From Sunxiuqinia dokdonensis (lineage in GTDB: Bacteria; Bacteroidota; Bacteroidia; Bacteroidales; Prolixibacteraceae), in NCBI RefSeq assembly GCF_001270965.1, contig NZ_LGIA01000024.1, forward strand, positions 19,660 to 83,659: DNA of 64,000 nt, written 5' to 3'. Under the pieces are notes generated by a model. The model ran no database searches and was not told the origin of the DNA. It saw nothing but the letters and a program-made list of their open reading frames with translations. This document shows positions 9,840-18,241 of the stretch, piece after piece (position 1 is the stretch's first letter; each line of letters begins with the position of its first letter). The position numbers and the translations under genes were made by a program.

Positions 9840-10295
9840 TTAAAAAGTTATGATTTTGATTTTTCCTTTGTGCGATAAATTTCGCAACGAACTGTCAACA
9901 ACAAAGCGTTTGGAGAGGAATTTCCGGCCAAGCAGAACCGGAAACTTCATGGCTCCCCGTTCGGTCAGGGTGAGCTCAATTGGGAAAATCTGTCCAAACA
10001 ATTTGATTTCTGTTGAAATGCTGAAACGCTCTTCGAGCTGACCATTTGAGCTTTTCACTTTTTTCTGCGAAAAGGTATCAAAAATAAATTCTTTATCATG
10101 ATATTTTTCGTGTTGCGGATCGAGAAACAAACATTTGAGTTTTTCCTGCCCGTCAAGCCGGATGATTTCAATGTTGTGGCAATGAAAACTGGAGGTGAAA
10201 GCGCCTGAATCCGTTTTCACTTCAATGCCTTCCAGCTGCAATTGAGGAAAGTCGGCCAGGTCTTCGCGTCCTATGATGATTCTTGAGAGGGTCAT
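9840..10295 (-). CDS. RimK-associated retropepsin-like protease (annotated ATP-dependent zinc protease family)
   Basis: About 151 aa, cytoplasmic, aspartyl-protease fold of the family that accompanies RimK ligases. The active-site region reads KTDSGAFTSSFHCHNIE; most relatives have D-T-G where this has D-S-G, which is an accepted variant in pepsin folds. A second conserved block is FPVLLGRKFL near the C-terminus. The start at 10295 (MTLSRIIIG) leaves one base after the mgtE stop; an upstream ATG at 10325 would overlap mgtE by 29 bases. Likely role: trimming or recycling the RimK-made tag; inference from context. Confidence 0.85.
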   Translation of the reverse strand: MTLSRIIIGREDLADFPQLQLEGIEVKTDSGAFTSSFHCHNIEIIRLDGQEKLKCLFLDPQHEKYHDKEFIFDTFSQKKVKSSNGQLEERFSISTEIKLFGQIFPIELTLTERGAMKFPVLLGRKFLSKRFVVDSSLRNLSHKGKIKIITF

Positions 10296-10296
10296 T

Positions 10297-11655
10297 TTAT
10301 ACGATGTCGAAAAAAGTTTTGGCAACCATCATGTACATGATCAGTCCCAGAATATCGTTTGTCGTGGTAATAAAAGGGCCGGTCGCCAGGGCCGGGTCAA
10401 TTTTCAGCTTGTTTAAGACCAGGGGGATGGTCGTTCCAAAGAGCGAGGCGAAAACAATGACAATAAATAATGAAATACTCACGGCCCAGGTTAATTTCAG
10501 GCTATCGCCAAAAGTGAAGTTGTAAACAAAGATGAGTGAGGAGAAAACCAAGGCGGTGATTAAGCCAACGGCCAGTTCCTTTAACAGCTTTTTTCCAATG
10601 GAGTCGAAATCGCGGGCACCGCTGGCAATGGTTTGTACCACGATGGACGACGACTGCACGCCCACATTTCCGGCCATAGCGGCAATCAGCGGAATGAAAA
10701 AGGCAATACCTTGAATTTGTGCCAGTGCCGATTCGTTGGCGCCCAGCACACGGGCACCCAAAATACCGCCAAGCAGCCCGATCAGCAGCCAGGGCAGGCG
10801 GGCGCGGGTTAAGTTCCACACGCGGTCGCCCGACTCCACATCGCCGGTAATACCCGAAACCATCTGGTAATCTTTTTCGGCTTCCTCGCGAATCACATCC
10901 ACCACGTCGTCAATCGTAATGCGGCCTTTTAGCCGTCCGATGTGGTCAACAACCGGAATGGCAACCAAGTCGAAGCGTTCCATTAATTGAGCCACTTCTT
11001 CTTGGGTGGCATCCGTTTTCACATAATGAAGGTCGTCTTCGAGCAGGGTTTTAATCTTGGAGTTGGTTGGATTCAGAATCAGCTTGGTCAGCGATAGGAT
11101 TCCTTTCAGAAAGCCGCCATCATCAACAACATACACATAGTAAATTTCATCGATGTGTTCGGCTTGGGCCGATATTTCCTTGAGTGAAGTCTGAACGGTC
11201 CAGTTTTCGTTCACCTTGATTAACTCCTTGGCCATCAATCCCCCGGCCGAGTCTTCGTCGTATTCGAGCAGATCGGCAATATCGCCGGCTTGCTCTTTGT
11301 CCTTCATCTCCTGAAGAACAGCCTCCTTCATGTCATCTTCGAGGTCGCCAACCACGTCGGCGGCATCATCCGAATCCATGTATTCGATAAACTGTCGGGC
11401 AATCAACTCGGGAGGAAGCACCCTCAGGAATCGCCGGCGTTCGTTTTCGGGGATTTCCACCAGCACATCCGAAGCCCGTTCCGGGTCGAGCAGCAGGTAA
11501 AGGTATTTGGCTTCGTCCATACTTAGCTCATCCATGAGCTCCGCAATGTCAGTTGGATGAAGGCCTTCAAGCTTATCCAAAACAGCCTCTGCCGATTCAC
11601 TTTCGATAAGAACCTTGAGCTCGTCGATAAATTCTCTGTTTAATTCGAATTGCAT
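10297..11655 (-). CDS. mgtE: Magnesium transporter MgtE
   Basis: Mg2+-gated Mg2+ channel of the inner membrane. 452 aa from the ATG at 11655, close to the 450-aa Thermus protein; the ATG at 11682 would run into rsmA. Order of domains: N-terminal superhelical MgtE_N (to about 130, with LHPTDIAELMDEL), two CBS domains (about 135-255, AGGLMAKELIKV), and a five-helix membrane domain with the conserved AAMAGNVGVQSSSIVVQ pore segment and a final LGLIMYMMVA. It lies 10 bases after rsmA and is followed within one base by the protease gene. Confidence 0.95.
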   Translation of the reverse strand: MQFELNREFIDELKVLIESESAEAVLDKLEGLHPTDIAELMDELSMDEAKYLYLLLDPERASDVLVEIPENERRRFLRVLPPELIARQFIEYMDSDDAADVVGDLEDDMKEAVLQEMKDKEQAGDIADLLEYDEDSAGGLMAKELIKVNENWTVQTSLKEISAQAEHIDEIYYVYVVDDGGFLKGILSLTKLILNPTNSKIKTLLEDDLHYVKTDATQEEVAQLMERFDLVAIPVVDHIGRLKGRITIDDVVDVIREEAEKDYQMVSGITGDVESGDRVWNLTRARLPWLLIGLLGGILGARVLGANESALAQIQGIAFFIPLIAAMAGNVGVQSSSIVVQTIASGARDFDSIGKKLLKELAVGLITALVFSSLIFVYNFTFGDSLKLTWAVSISLFIVIVFASLFGTTIPLVLNKLKIDPALATGPFITTTNDILGLIMYMMVAKTFFDIV

Positions 11656-11665
11656 GGTTCTGATT

Positions 11666-12442
11666 TTATGACTGACTTTCAATCAGCCGGGTTAAACGTT
11701 CAAAATCATTAACACTTAACTGCTCAGGACGTTTAGAAAAAATGGGATCTTGTTTTAATTCCTCATCGCGAATGAAGGATTTTACGGAGCTGCGCAGCAT
11801 CTTACGGCGTTGGTTGAAGCCAGCTTTCACCAACTGGAAAAATAATTTCTCGTTGCAGTTCAATGTTTTGGTTTGGTTGCGACGCAGGCGAATAACTCCG
11901 GATTTTACTTTGGGTGGAGGATTAAACACATTTTCGTGGACGGTAAATAAATACTCAATATCGTAAAAGGCTTGCAGAAAAACACTCAATATTCCGTAGG
12001 TTTTGCTTCCCGGTCCGGTGGCCAGCCGTTCAGCCACCTCTTTTTGAAGCATGCCGACAACTTCCGGAATCTGATCGCGATATTCCAGCACTTTAAAGAA
12101 AATTTGGGATGAAATATTGTAGGGAAAGTTACCGATAATAGCAAACGGTCCGCTGAAGTACTCATTCAGGTTCATTCTTAAAAAGTCTCTCGAAAGAATC
12201 CGGTCTTCCAACTGTGGAAAGTGAACTTTGAGGTAGGCTACCGATTCGCGGTCGATTTCCACCACGGTCGTTTTATAATTTTCTTTCTGAAGTAAAAACC
12301 GGGTGAGAACGCCCATTCCCGGACCAACTTCCAGTACATGGTTGACTCCTTCAGCTTGCAGGCTGTCAACAATTTTCAGGGCAATATTCTTGTCGGTTAA
12401 GAAATGTTGTCCCAGGTTCTTTTTTGCTCTGACGTTGGTCAT
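11666..12442 (-). CDS. rsmA: 16S rRNA dimethyladenosine transferase KsgA/RsmA
   Basis: Dimethylates two adjacent adenosines near the 3' end of 16S rRNA during 30S maturation, using SAM. 258 aa. Signature motifs: KKNLGQHFL at the start, the SAM loop [12 protein letters not shown], motif [15 protein letters not shown], and [13 protein letters not shown]. First gene of a five-gene minus-strand operon ending in the deacylase. Divergent from the UPF0104 gene. Confidence 0.97.
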   Translation of the reverse strand: MTNVRAKKNLGQHFLTDKNIALKIVDSLQAEGVNHVLEVGPGMGVLTRFLLQKENYKTTVVEIDRESVAYLKVHFPQLEDRILSRDFLRMNLNEYFSGPFAIIGNFPYNISSQIFFKVLEYRDQIPEVVGMLQKEVAERLATGPGSKTYGILSVFLQAFYDIEYLFTVHENVFNPPPKVKSGVIRLRRNQTKTLNCNEKLFFQLVKAGFNQRRKMLRSSVKSFIRDEELKQDPIFSKRPEQLSVNDFERLTRLIESQS

Positions 12443-12512
12443 TGGTTGTGTTCTCTCTTTTTTTGAATGTGAGATATGTTGTTAAAAACCGAGGCGAATT
12501 CAAACAAATATC

Positions 12513-12520
12513 TATTTTTG
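12513..12520 (+). promoter_or_regulatory. -7 promoter box TATTTTTG before the UPF0104 gene
   Basis: Perfect TAnnTTTG match in the rsmA/UPF0104 divergent gap. No good -33 TTG at 19-21 bases. If used, transcription would begin near 12525, just inside the longest reading frame, which argues that the true start codon is further downstream. Confidence 0.4.
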
Positions 12521-12521
12521 T

Positions 12522-13625
12522 GTGCAAAACTTGCCTTTTTTGAGGCGTGCAAATGTAATAAAGTACTTAGTAAAAATAGGAAGTGTCGCTAAATTCGATC
12601 TTAAAAATAGCGTAATTTCAGAAACTAACAAGTTTGCTTTGAATCCAAAAATCTTAAAGACCCTTAAATTTCTTGCCTTCCTTGCATTAGGCATTCTTCT
12701 GTTTTGGTTGGTGTACAAAGATCAGGATGTTGACCGGCTCAAATCAATATTGAAAAACGATGTGAATTACTGGTGGGTTTTGCTGTCCTTGTTCTTAGGA
12801 TTGCTCAGCCATATCAGCCGTACCATGCGCTGGAACCTGATGATTGAACCACTGGGGAAAAAGCCGCACACGCTGAATACGTTTTTGGCGGTGATGGTGG
12901 GTTATTTGATGAACCTGGTTTTTCCGAGGATGGGCGAAATTTCGCGTTGCGGGGTGTTGGCGCGATACGAAAAAATGTCGTTTACCCAGTTGATCGGAAC
13001 GGTGGTGGTTGAACGGATTATCGATGTGATCATGTTGCTTCTGCTTACGTTGTTAGTTGTTGTAGGGCAGTTTGGTCAGGTCATCCAATTTTTGGATAAC
13101 AATCCGGAGGTAAACAAACAACTCAATCAGCTGACGCATTCGCCCTGGTCTGTTGCCGTGGTTGGTTTGGTGATTGTTTTGATGGCTTTTTTCTGGAAAC
13201 GAATGATGCGAACCGCGGCCTTGGGGAAGATCCGTAATGTACTCAAAAACTTTGCAGCCGGACTGAAGTCCCTGCTTCACATGAAGCAAAAGTGGGAATT
13301 CATTTTTCATTCGGTGTTTATTTGGCTGATGTACTACCTCATGCTGTATGTGATTTTCCTTGCGTTTGACTTTACATCGCACTTGCCGGCGATTGCGGGT
13401 TTAACCGCCTTTGTCTTGGGAAGCTATGGTATGGTGGCTCCCGTACAGGGCGGAATTGGGGCCTGGCATTTTATGGTGGTTCAGGCCTTGTTGGTGTATG
13501 GTATCGACAAGTCTGACGGGATGGTATTTGCCTTGGTGGCCCACACATCCATGACCGCTATGATGATTCTACTTGGGCTGATTTCCTTGCTGATTCTGCC
13601 TTTTATCAACCGGACAGAAGTTTGA
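12522..13625 (+). CDS. UPF0104 / lysylphosphatidylglycerol synthase-type flippase domain protein
   Basis: Polytopic inner-membrane protein of the LPG synthase transmembrane family, about seven to eight helices starting near residue 46; conserved MVGYLMNLVFPRMGEISR and the late GGIGAWHFMV motif are visible. No C-terminal aminoacyltransferase domain, so it is the membrane-only subfamily, sometimes linked to lipid or polyprenyl-linked glycan handling; substrate unknown. The 367-aa frame starts at ATG 12522, but its first 39 residues are poorly hydrophobic and family-atypical; the TTG at 12639 (LNPKILKTLKFLAF) is an equally good or better start. Confidence 0.85.
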   Translation: MQNLPFLRRANVIKYLVKIGSVAKFDLKNSVISETNKFALNPKILKTLKFLAFLALGILLFWLVYKDQDVDRLKSILKNDVNYWWVLLSLFLGLLSHISRTMRWNLMIEPLGKKPHTLNTFLAVMVGYLMNLVFPRMGEISRCGVLARYEKMSFTQLIGTVVVERIIDVIMLLLLTLLVVVGQFGQVIQFLDNNPEVNKQLNQLTHSPWSVAVVGLVIVLMAFFWKRMMRTAALGKIRNVLKNFAAGLKSLLHMKQKWEFIFHSVFIWLMYYLMLYVIFLAFDFTSHLPAIAGLTAFVLGSYGMVAPVQGGIGAWHFMVVQALLVYGIDKSDGMVFALVAHTSMTAMMILLGLISLLILPFINRTEV

Positions 13626-13852
13626 GATTTCTGTCGGTTCGTGGCGGTGAATCAAGTGTAACGGACTGACAAACTATTAAAAAAAGTGATAGGCTACGAA
13701 TTCACGAATGAGGATTGAAAGCGTTGTGGGTTGTGTAGTGCGCTTCAATGCTTTTTTTGCTTTCCGGTACTGTTTTTAAATTGAACCGTGCGTGTATCCG
13801 TGGCTTCATTCTCCATCGCGCCTCCGAAGACAAATAATAGTGGTGCGAGAGG

Positions 13853-13882
13853 TTGCAGGCTTGGCACTTCTTCTTAATTTTG
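13853..13882 (+). promoter_or_regulatory. Bacteroidota-type promoter of the LolE-like gene
   Basis: TTG at 13853-13855, a 19-base spacer, and TAATTTTG at 13875-13882: both consensus elements at the expected distance. The start of transcription would fall near 13887-13889, so the in-frame CTG/ATG-like codons before 13905 are unlikely starts; this selects ATG 13905. Confidence 0.65.
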
Positions 13883-13904
13883 GGGATTGCCATTATTTCA
13901 AATC

Positions 13905-15155
13905 ATGAACACAGAGTTATTTATAGCACGGCGGTTGTTTTCTTCCAAAGACCAGGACCAAAAGATGTCGCGGCGCATTGTCCGTCTGGCGGTGGCCGGC
14001 ATTAGCCTGGGCATGATGGTGATGATTCTGGCCGTGGCTATTGTGACTGGTTTTCAGCGAGAAATTGAAGACAAGGTGAATGGCTTTGCGGCCCACCTGC
14101 AAGTGGTGAATTACGATAGTAACTTTTCCTATCAAACGGAATTCATTAACAGCCGGCAGCCATTTTTGGACGATCTGAAAGCCATGCCCGAGGTGCGACA
14201 TGTGCAGCAGTTTATTACCAAGCCCGGCATGATTCGTACCGAAGAAGCCATTCAGGGTATGGTGCTGAAAGGCATTGCTGCGGATTTCGACTGGACCTTC
14301 TTCGAGAAAAACAAGGTAGCCGGACAAGAGATTCCGCTGGATTCGCTACGGACGAATCAAGTGTGGATTTCGGAACAGGTGTCGAATCTACTGAAGCTAA
14401 CCCTGGGCGATTCGTTTCGCATGTATTTTCTGAATGAAAACGAACGCACGCCGCGCATCCGACAGTTCGAGGTGGGCGGTATCTACCGGACCGGTCTCGA
14501 AGAGTTCGACCAGATGTTTATGCTGATTGACATCCGGCACCTGCAAAGCCTGAACTCTTGGGAGGAAGACCAAATAAGCGGTTACGAAGTTTTTGTCAAC
14601 GATTTGAATGCGGTGGACGAGATCGAATACGAAGTGCGCGATCTGATTCTGGCTAATCTGGTTGATGATGAGTCGCTGCTGCGCGTGATCAACATCAAGC
14701 GCAAGTTTCCGCATATTTTCGACTGGCTCAACCTGCTCGACATGAATGTTTGGATCATCTTGCTGCTGATGGTTCTGGTGGCCGGGTTTAACATGGTGTC
14801 GGGTCTGCTGGTTATTATTTTGGAGCGCACCCAAATGATTGGTGTGCTTAAATCGTTGGGCGCGGCCAATGTCAATGTCCGCAAGGTTTTTCTGTATTTA
14901 TCGGTTTTTTTAATCGGACAGGGCCTGCTTTGGGGCAATTTGCTGGGGCTGGCACTGGGGCTGGCACAACACTATTTCGAAATCATTCATCTCGATCCCA
15001 CTTCGTATTATGTTGATACGGTTCCGGTGAACATTTCCATCCTGCATCTGGTGCTTTTAAATGTCGGCGCTTTGGTGGTCACGACCTTTATGCTGCTTGG
15101 CCCGTCGTATTTTGTTAGCCGCATCTCGCCCGAAAAAACCATCCGGTTCGAGTAA
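13905..15155 (+). CDS. LolC/LolE-family ABC transporter permease
   Basis: Inner-membrane permease of the lipoprotein-releasing type. 416 aa from ATG 13905. First helix at about 28-50 after the typical ARRLFSSKDQDQKMSRRIVRLAVAG lead (family usually IA.RY..S....), a long periplasmic domain, and three C-terminal helices with ERTQMIGVLKSLGA and the final ISPEKTIRFE (compare PAEALRYE in LolE). In Bacteroidota a single such permease is presumed to work as a homodimer with LolD encoded elsewhere. Stands alone on the plus strand and converges on the metallophosphoesterase gene 23 bases away. Confidence 0.9.
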   Translation: MNTELFIARRLFSSKDQDQKMSRRIVRLAVAGISLGMMVMILAVAIVTGFQREIEDKVNGFAAHLQVVNYDSNFSYQTEFINSRQPFLDDLKAMPEVRHVQQFITKPGMIRTEEAIQGMVLKGIAADFDWTFFEKNKVAGQEIPLDSLRTNQVWISEQVSNLLKLTLGDSFRMYFLNENERTPRIRQFEVGGIYRTGLEEFDQMFMLIDIRHLQSLNSWEEDQISGYEVFVNDLNAVDEIEYEVRDLILANLVDDESLLRVINIKRKFPHIFDWLNLLDMNVWIILLLMVLVAGFNMVSGLLVIILERTQMIGVLKSLGAANVNVRKVFLYLSVFLIGQGLLWGNLLGLALGLAQHYFEIIHLDPTSYYVDTVPVNISILHLVLLNVGALVVTTFMLLGPSYFVSRISPEKTIRFE

Positions 15156-15178
15156 AGTGGCAGCCCGCCGGAAAACGC

Positions 15179-17014
15179 TCATCGGCTGAGATCCGTCACG
15201 GTGTTTTCTTTCAAATCGATTAAAAAGTGATCGGCAGGCATGCCCGTTAAAAAACGGTCGAAAATCTCTGAAAGAGATTTTATTTGCTGACTTAAGGTAT
15301 CTTCAGCAGATGCCGTTTTCCAAACATTGAGCAGGCACCGGTATTGCTCAATCCGTTCCGTGCCAATGTCTTGTATCGCCAACTGGTCGGCACTTCGAAG
15401 CCGGTAAAAATCGTAAATCAGATCAAAACCCGTCCAGTTTACAAATGCTGCGGAATCAAGATCAGTCTGCTCCGCGGGTTTGGCATGCATCAACAAATCT
15501 TTTCCTGTCGCATTCAGCAGAAATTCCTGGAGGTTTTCAGGCCAGTCGGCTGGCAAAAACCGCAAGCGAACCAGCTCTTTCAGGTGCCAAAGGGTTAATT
15601 CGCGATAGCTTTTGGCAAGCAGCACATCGCGATTCCAAACACCCGATGAACCGGTTTTGGTCAACCAGGCATGCTCCATTTCGTAAAGTGGAAAAAGCTC
15701 ATCGAAACGGGGAACAGAATCCAGCACAATGGTTTCAACCTCCATCAATTGGGGGCTTTGGATGGTGAGTAATTTGTAGGCGGGAATGTATGCTGCCAGC
15801 GAAGGAATTTGAACATTCACCAAAGTGTTACCTTTTTCGGTGATCCGGATGTCCGTATCGTTGATGTGCATGTGTCCACCAAAGTGAATTTGAACACCAG
15901 CATCAGCAAATACCTGGGCCACATCCTCGTCCGGAACCCGGCTCAACTGCATCTTACCTTCGCCCATCAGGTCTTTGATATATTCCGAAGCGTCATCATT
16001 AAAATCAACCATCGGGTAATGGCTGAAAACAATCAAAGTTTTTTCGCGTTTCTCGGCCTCGGTGGTTACCTTTTCTACCCACTCAATCAGGTGCTTTTTA
16101 TGGCTCATCACCTGGTTGTAGCCAATGCTGGCGCCGCTATAATTGACCGGATTTCCGGGATCTGCTTCGGCTGCATCTTTGGGAATGTAAACATTGGCAT
16201 CCAACGCCAAAAACCAAAGTCCGTCAGTCGGCTCCACCAAGTAGCTCACATCGGGCACCAAAGAATGATACGGTGGAATCGCATACATTCGGTTGTCAAA
16301 GTTGGCCTGTTTCAACGCTTTCTCAAACTGGTAGTCATCGAAACTGTAGGTTGAAAACGGTGTTTCCCAGTACAGATCTTCTTTTTTTGGAAAGAATCCG
16401 AAATGGCCCAGCATGCCAATAATCTCCTCGTAGCCCAGGCAACGGATGTCGCGGCTTACAACCACCGGAAGTTCGTCCGGATTTTGTGGTTTGTACAAAT
16501 CTTCCGTGCTCATGATGGCTTGTTCCTTGCCACCTTCTCCTAAAAAATCGCTTTTGCCGGCATCGACCGTAAATGGACGAACCGGATCATGATTTCCGGT
16601 GGTGGCGATAAACACCAACCCATGATTTTTGGTGTATCCGTCCAAAATTCGCCTGCCCCCACGGATATTGAGCGGTTGTCCGTCATCACTAAAATCGCCG
16701 GGCAGGACCACATACTTTACGCCACGCTTCACCACATCGTCCAGCGCGGCCAATAAAGCAAAGTAGTTTTCGTTGAACAGCCGGGTGGAATGTAGCTGGG
16801 CTTCCATGGTGCGAGCCAAAGTATGTCTTCCGGTTTCCGGGTTGAAAACGCCCGGATAGGCGTGATCTCCCAGTTCGCCGTAAATATCCTGCAAATGCAC
16901 ATCGGCCAGGAAAGCTACCTGGATGCCGACTTGATCGTGAACTTGCTTTTCCTGACAAGCGGACAGGATCAACACAACAAGGAAGGAAAGGATGGCGACT
17001 ACTTTTTTTGCCAT
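15179..17014 (-). CDS. Secreted lipoprotein metallophosphoesterase (calcineurin-like)
   Basis: 611-aa exported phosphoesterase. The N-terminus is a lipoprotein signal ending LVVLILSAC (Cys20). The dinuclear-metal motifs follow in order: DVH, GDFSDDG, GNHD, SHYP and GGHMHINDTD, filling about residues 30-420; the C-terminal 190 residues are helical and unrecognised. GGAG seven bases before the ATG supports the start. It lies 49 bases after an endonuclease/exonuclease/phosphatase-type lipoprotein gene, downstream of SusCD. Substrate not shown by sequence; the context suggests an extracellular or periplasmic phosphomono- or diester, possibly an inositol phosphate. Confidence 0.9.
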   Translation of the reverse strand: MAKKVVAILSFLVVLILSACQEKQVHDQVGIQVAFLADVHLQDIYGELGDHAYPGVFNPETGRHTLARTMEAQLHSTRLFNENYFALLAALDDVVKRGVKYVVLPGDFSDDGQPLNIRGGRRILDGYTKNHGLVFIATTGNHDPVRPFTVDAGKSDFLGEGGKEQAIMSTEDLYKPQNPDELPVVVSRDIRCLGYEEIIGMLGHFGFFPKKEDLYWETPFSTYSFDDYQFEKALKQANFDNRMYAIPPYHSLVPDVSYLVEPTDGLWFLALDANVYIPKDAAEADPGNPVNYSGASIGYNQVMSHKKHLIEWVEKVTTEAEKREKTLIVFSHYPMVDFNDDASEYIKDLMGEGKMQLSRVPDEDVAQVFADAGVQIHFGGHMHINDTDIRITEKGNTLVNVQIPSLAAYIPAYKLLTIQSPQLMEVETIVLDSVPRFDELFPLYEMEHAWLTKTGSSGVWNRDVLLAKSYRELTLWHLKELVRLRFLPADWPENLQEFLLNATGKDLLMHAKPAEQTDLDSAAFVNWTGFDLIYDFYRLRSADQLAIQDIGTERIEQYRCLLNVWKTASAEDTLSQQIKSLSEIFDRFLTGMPADHFLIDLKENTVTDLSR

Positions 17015-17063
17015 AATTGAATCTCCATTAATGCTTTTGTTTCTAAACGAATACTGATTTTCA

Positions 17064-17870
17064 TTATTTTAGTTCCAGCAGCGCCCAAACTGGTTTGTGA
17101 TCCGACAGCGGTACCTGCATCTCAATAATTCCACCGTCCAGAACTTTCATTTTTGAAGGATTGTACACGATGTGGTCGATCACTTCGCCGTTGCTCTGAT
17201 CTTCAGGCTCCATTGCATTATAAGTATTGCTTTTTGTACAATCGATTCCCAATGCTGTCCAGCTCACATCCATTCCAATTGTTTTAAACATTTCGTAGTA
17301 CTGGTTTTTTTCTTCTGAATTGGAAGGAACGAAGTTAAAATCTCCTGCGACAACGGAGACGTCGCTTTCCTGTCGCATTTTCAGGTAATCAACGAAGGTT
17401 GAAATTTTATTGGTCGTTTCATCAATATGGGCTTGGTCGCGCCACCCAAAAGGAAAATGAACCGCGTAAATCGTAACTTCAAGGCCATTGATTTTGGTTT
17501 TGGCTTTGGTTGCTGTATGCAAAGTATCGGCCATCAGTACTTCTTCCTGATCGTACAATGGGGTGCGGCTGACAATGGTTTTGTATTTATCGTCATGTCC
17601 GGCGGTCGTGTATTTTCCAACCACCTGATACGGCAAGCCTAACGCTTTTCCAACCTGTTTGGTCCAGTCACCGCCAGGCGCTTCAGAAAAACAAACCACA
17701 TCAAAATCAAAGGACTTAAGTGCTTCACCAATTTCAGTGGCGGTTGCATTTTTGCTGTATTCTACATTGTAGGCGGCAGCTTTCAGCTGGATCACGTTGT
17801 CCTTCTGGCAAGCCGCAAGGATGAACGACATCCACAAAAGCAAAAGGCTCCATTTGGTTACGATTCTCAT
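17064..17870 (-). CDS. Lipoprotein of the endonuclease/exonuclease/phosphatase family
   Basis: Mg-dependent phosphoesterase fold shared by DNase I, sphingomyelinase and inositol polyphosphate 5-phosphatase. 268 aa from ATG 17870, chosen because it gives an ideal lipoprotein signal MRIVTKWSLLLLWMSFILAAC; an upstream ATG at 17915 adds 15 basic residues. Catalytic motifs: AAYNVEY, the metal Glu in CFSEA, VVAGDFNF, IDHI, and SDHKPV at the end. The lipoprotein signal makes a periplasmic or surface phosphodiesterase/phosphatase more likely than a nuclease. Pairs with the metallophosphoesterase next door. Confidence 0.88.
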   Translation of the reverse strand: MRIVTKWSLLLLWMSFILAACQKDNVIQLKAAAYNVEYSKNATATEIGEALKSFDFDVVCFSEAPGGDWTKQVGKALGLPYQVVGKYTTAGHDDKYKTIVSRTPLYDQEEVLMADTLHTATKAKTKINGLEVTIYAVHFPFGWRDQAHIDETTNKISTFVDYLKMRQESDVSVVAGDFNFVPSNSEEKNQYYEMFKTIGMDVSWTALGIDCTKSNTYNAMEPEDQSNGEVIDHIVYNPSKMKVLDGGIIEMQVPLSDHKPVWALLELK

Positions 17871-17924
17871 CAGTTTTTGGTTTAATTTCTTAATGATTCT
17901 TACGAAACTGTTCAAACTTTTATT

Positions 17925-18107
17925 GAACCGACTTCGGGGTTCTCAAACATGTTTGTTTAAATCCCTCCGGTTCTACCGGAGGTTATTCAAATTGAAGTCC
18001 TTCGGACTTGTGCTTGCTAAAAACCCAGAATGGGTTTAATCTGAATAGCCGTGGGTGTCAACCCCCGCGAAATGAGTGATGTGGTGCAACAACCCTGATA
18101 AGGGTTG
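17925..18107. repeat. REP-like cluster of short hairpins
   Basis: Part of a 326-to-371-base gap between the phosphoesterase gene and susD. Six short palindromes stand in a row: GAACC/GGTTC (17925-17942), CCTCCGG/CCGGAGG (17964-17982), AAGTCC/GGACTT (17995-18009), AAACCCA/TGGGTTT (18021-18037), GGGT/ACCC (18053-18064), CAACCCT/AGGGTTG (18090-18107). No reading frame of note. The design recalls Bacteroidota REP elements; no RAYT transposase is nearby. Confidence 0.65.
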
Positions 18108-18169
18108 AACAGGAATGCGCTTTGAACATACCGAATTTAAACAGTCTTTCAATGAAATCAATGAAAAGA

Positions 18170-18199
18170 GAATCCGGAGAAAAGCAGCTCTCCGGATTC
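18170..18199 (-). terminator. Rho-independent terminator after susD
   Basis: Perfect 11-bp stem GAATCCGGAGA/TCTCCGGATTC with an 8-base loop, followed on the minus strand by CTCTTTTCATT. It lies 42 bases past the susD stop and should end the susCD transcript before the phosphoesterase genes. Confidence 0.8.
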
Positions 18200-18241
18200 T
18201 GATTCATTCTTAAGCAAAGTTGTTCAAAACCGGGCTGCAAT

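Noticed and set aside
10296..10325. Earlier ATG for the RimK-linked protease
   Set aside because: Would overlap mgtE by 29 bases; ATG 10295 directly follows the mgtE stop.
11656..11682. Earlier ATG for mgtE
   Set aside because: It overlaps the rsmA stop, and the family length fits the ATG at 11655.
13626..13904. Possible small gene or tRNA in the 279-base gap before the LolE-like gene
   Set aside because: No cloverleaf or convincing frame; only the promoter at 13853-13882 stands out.
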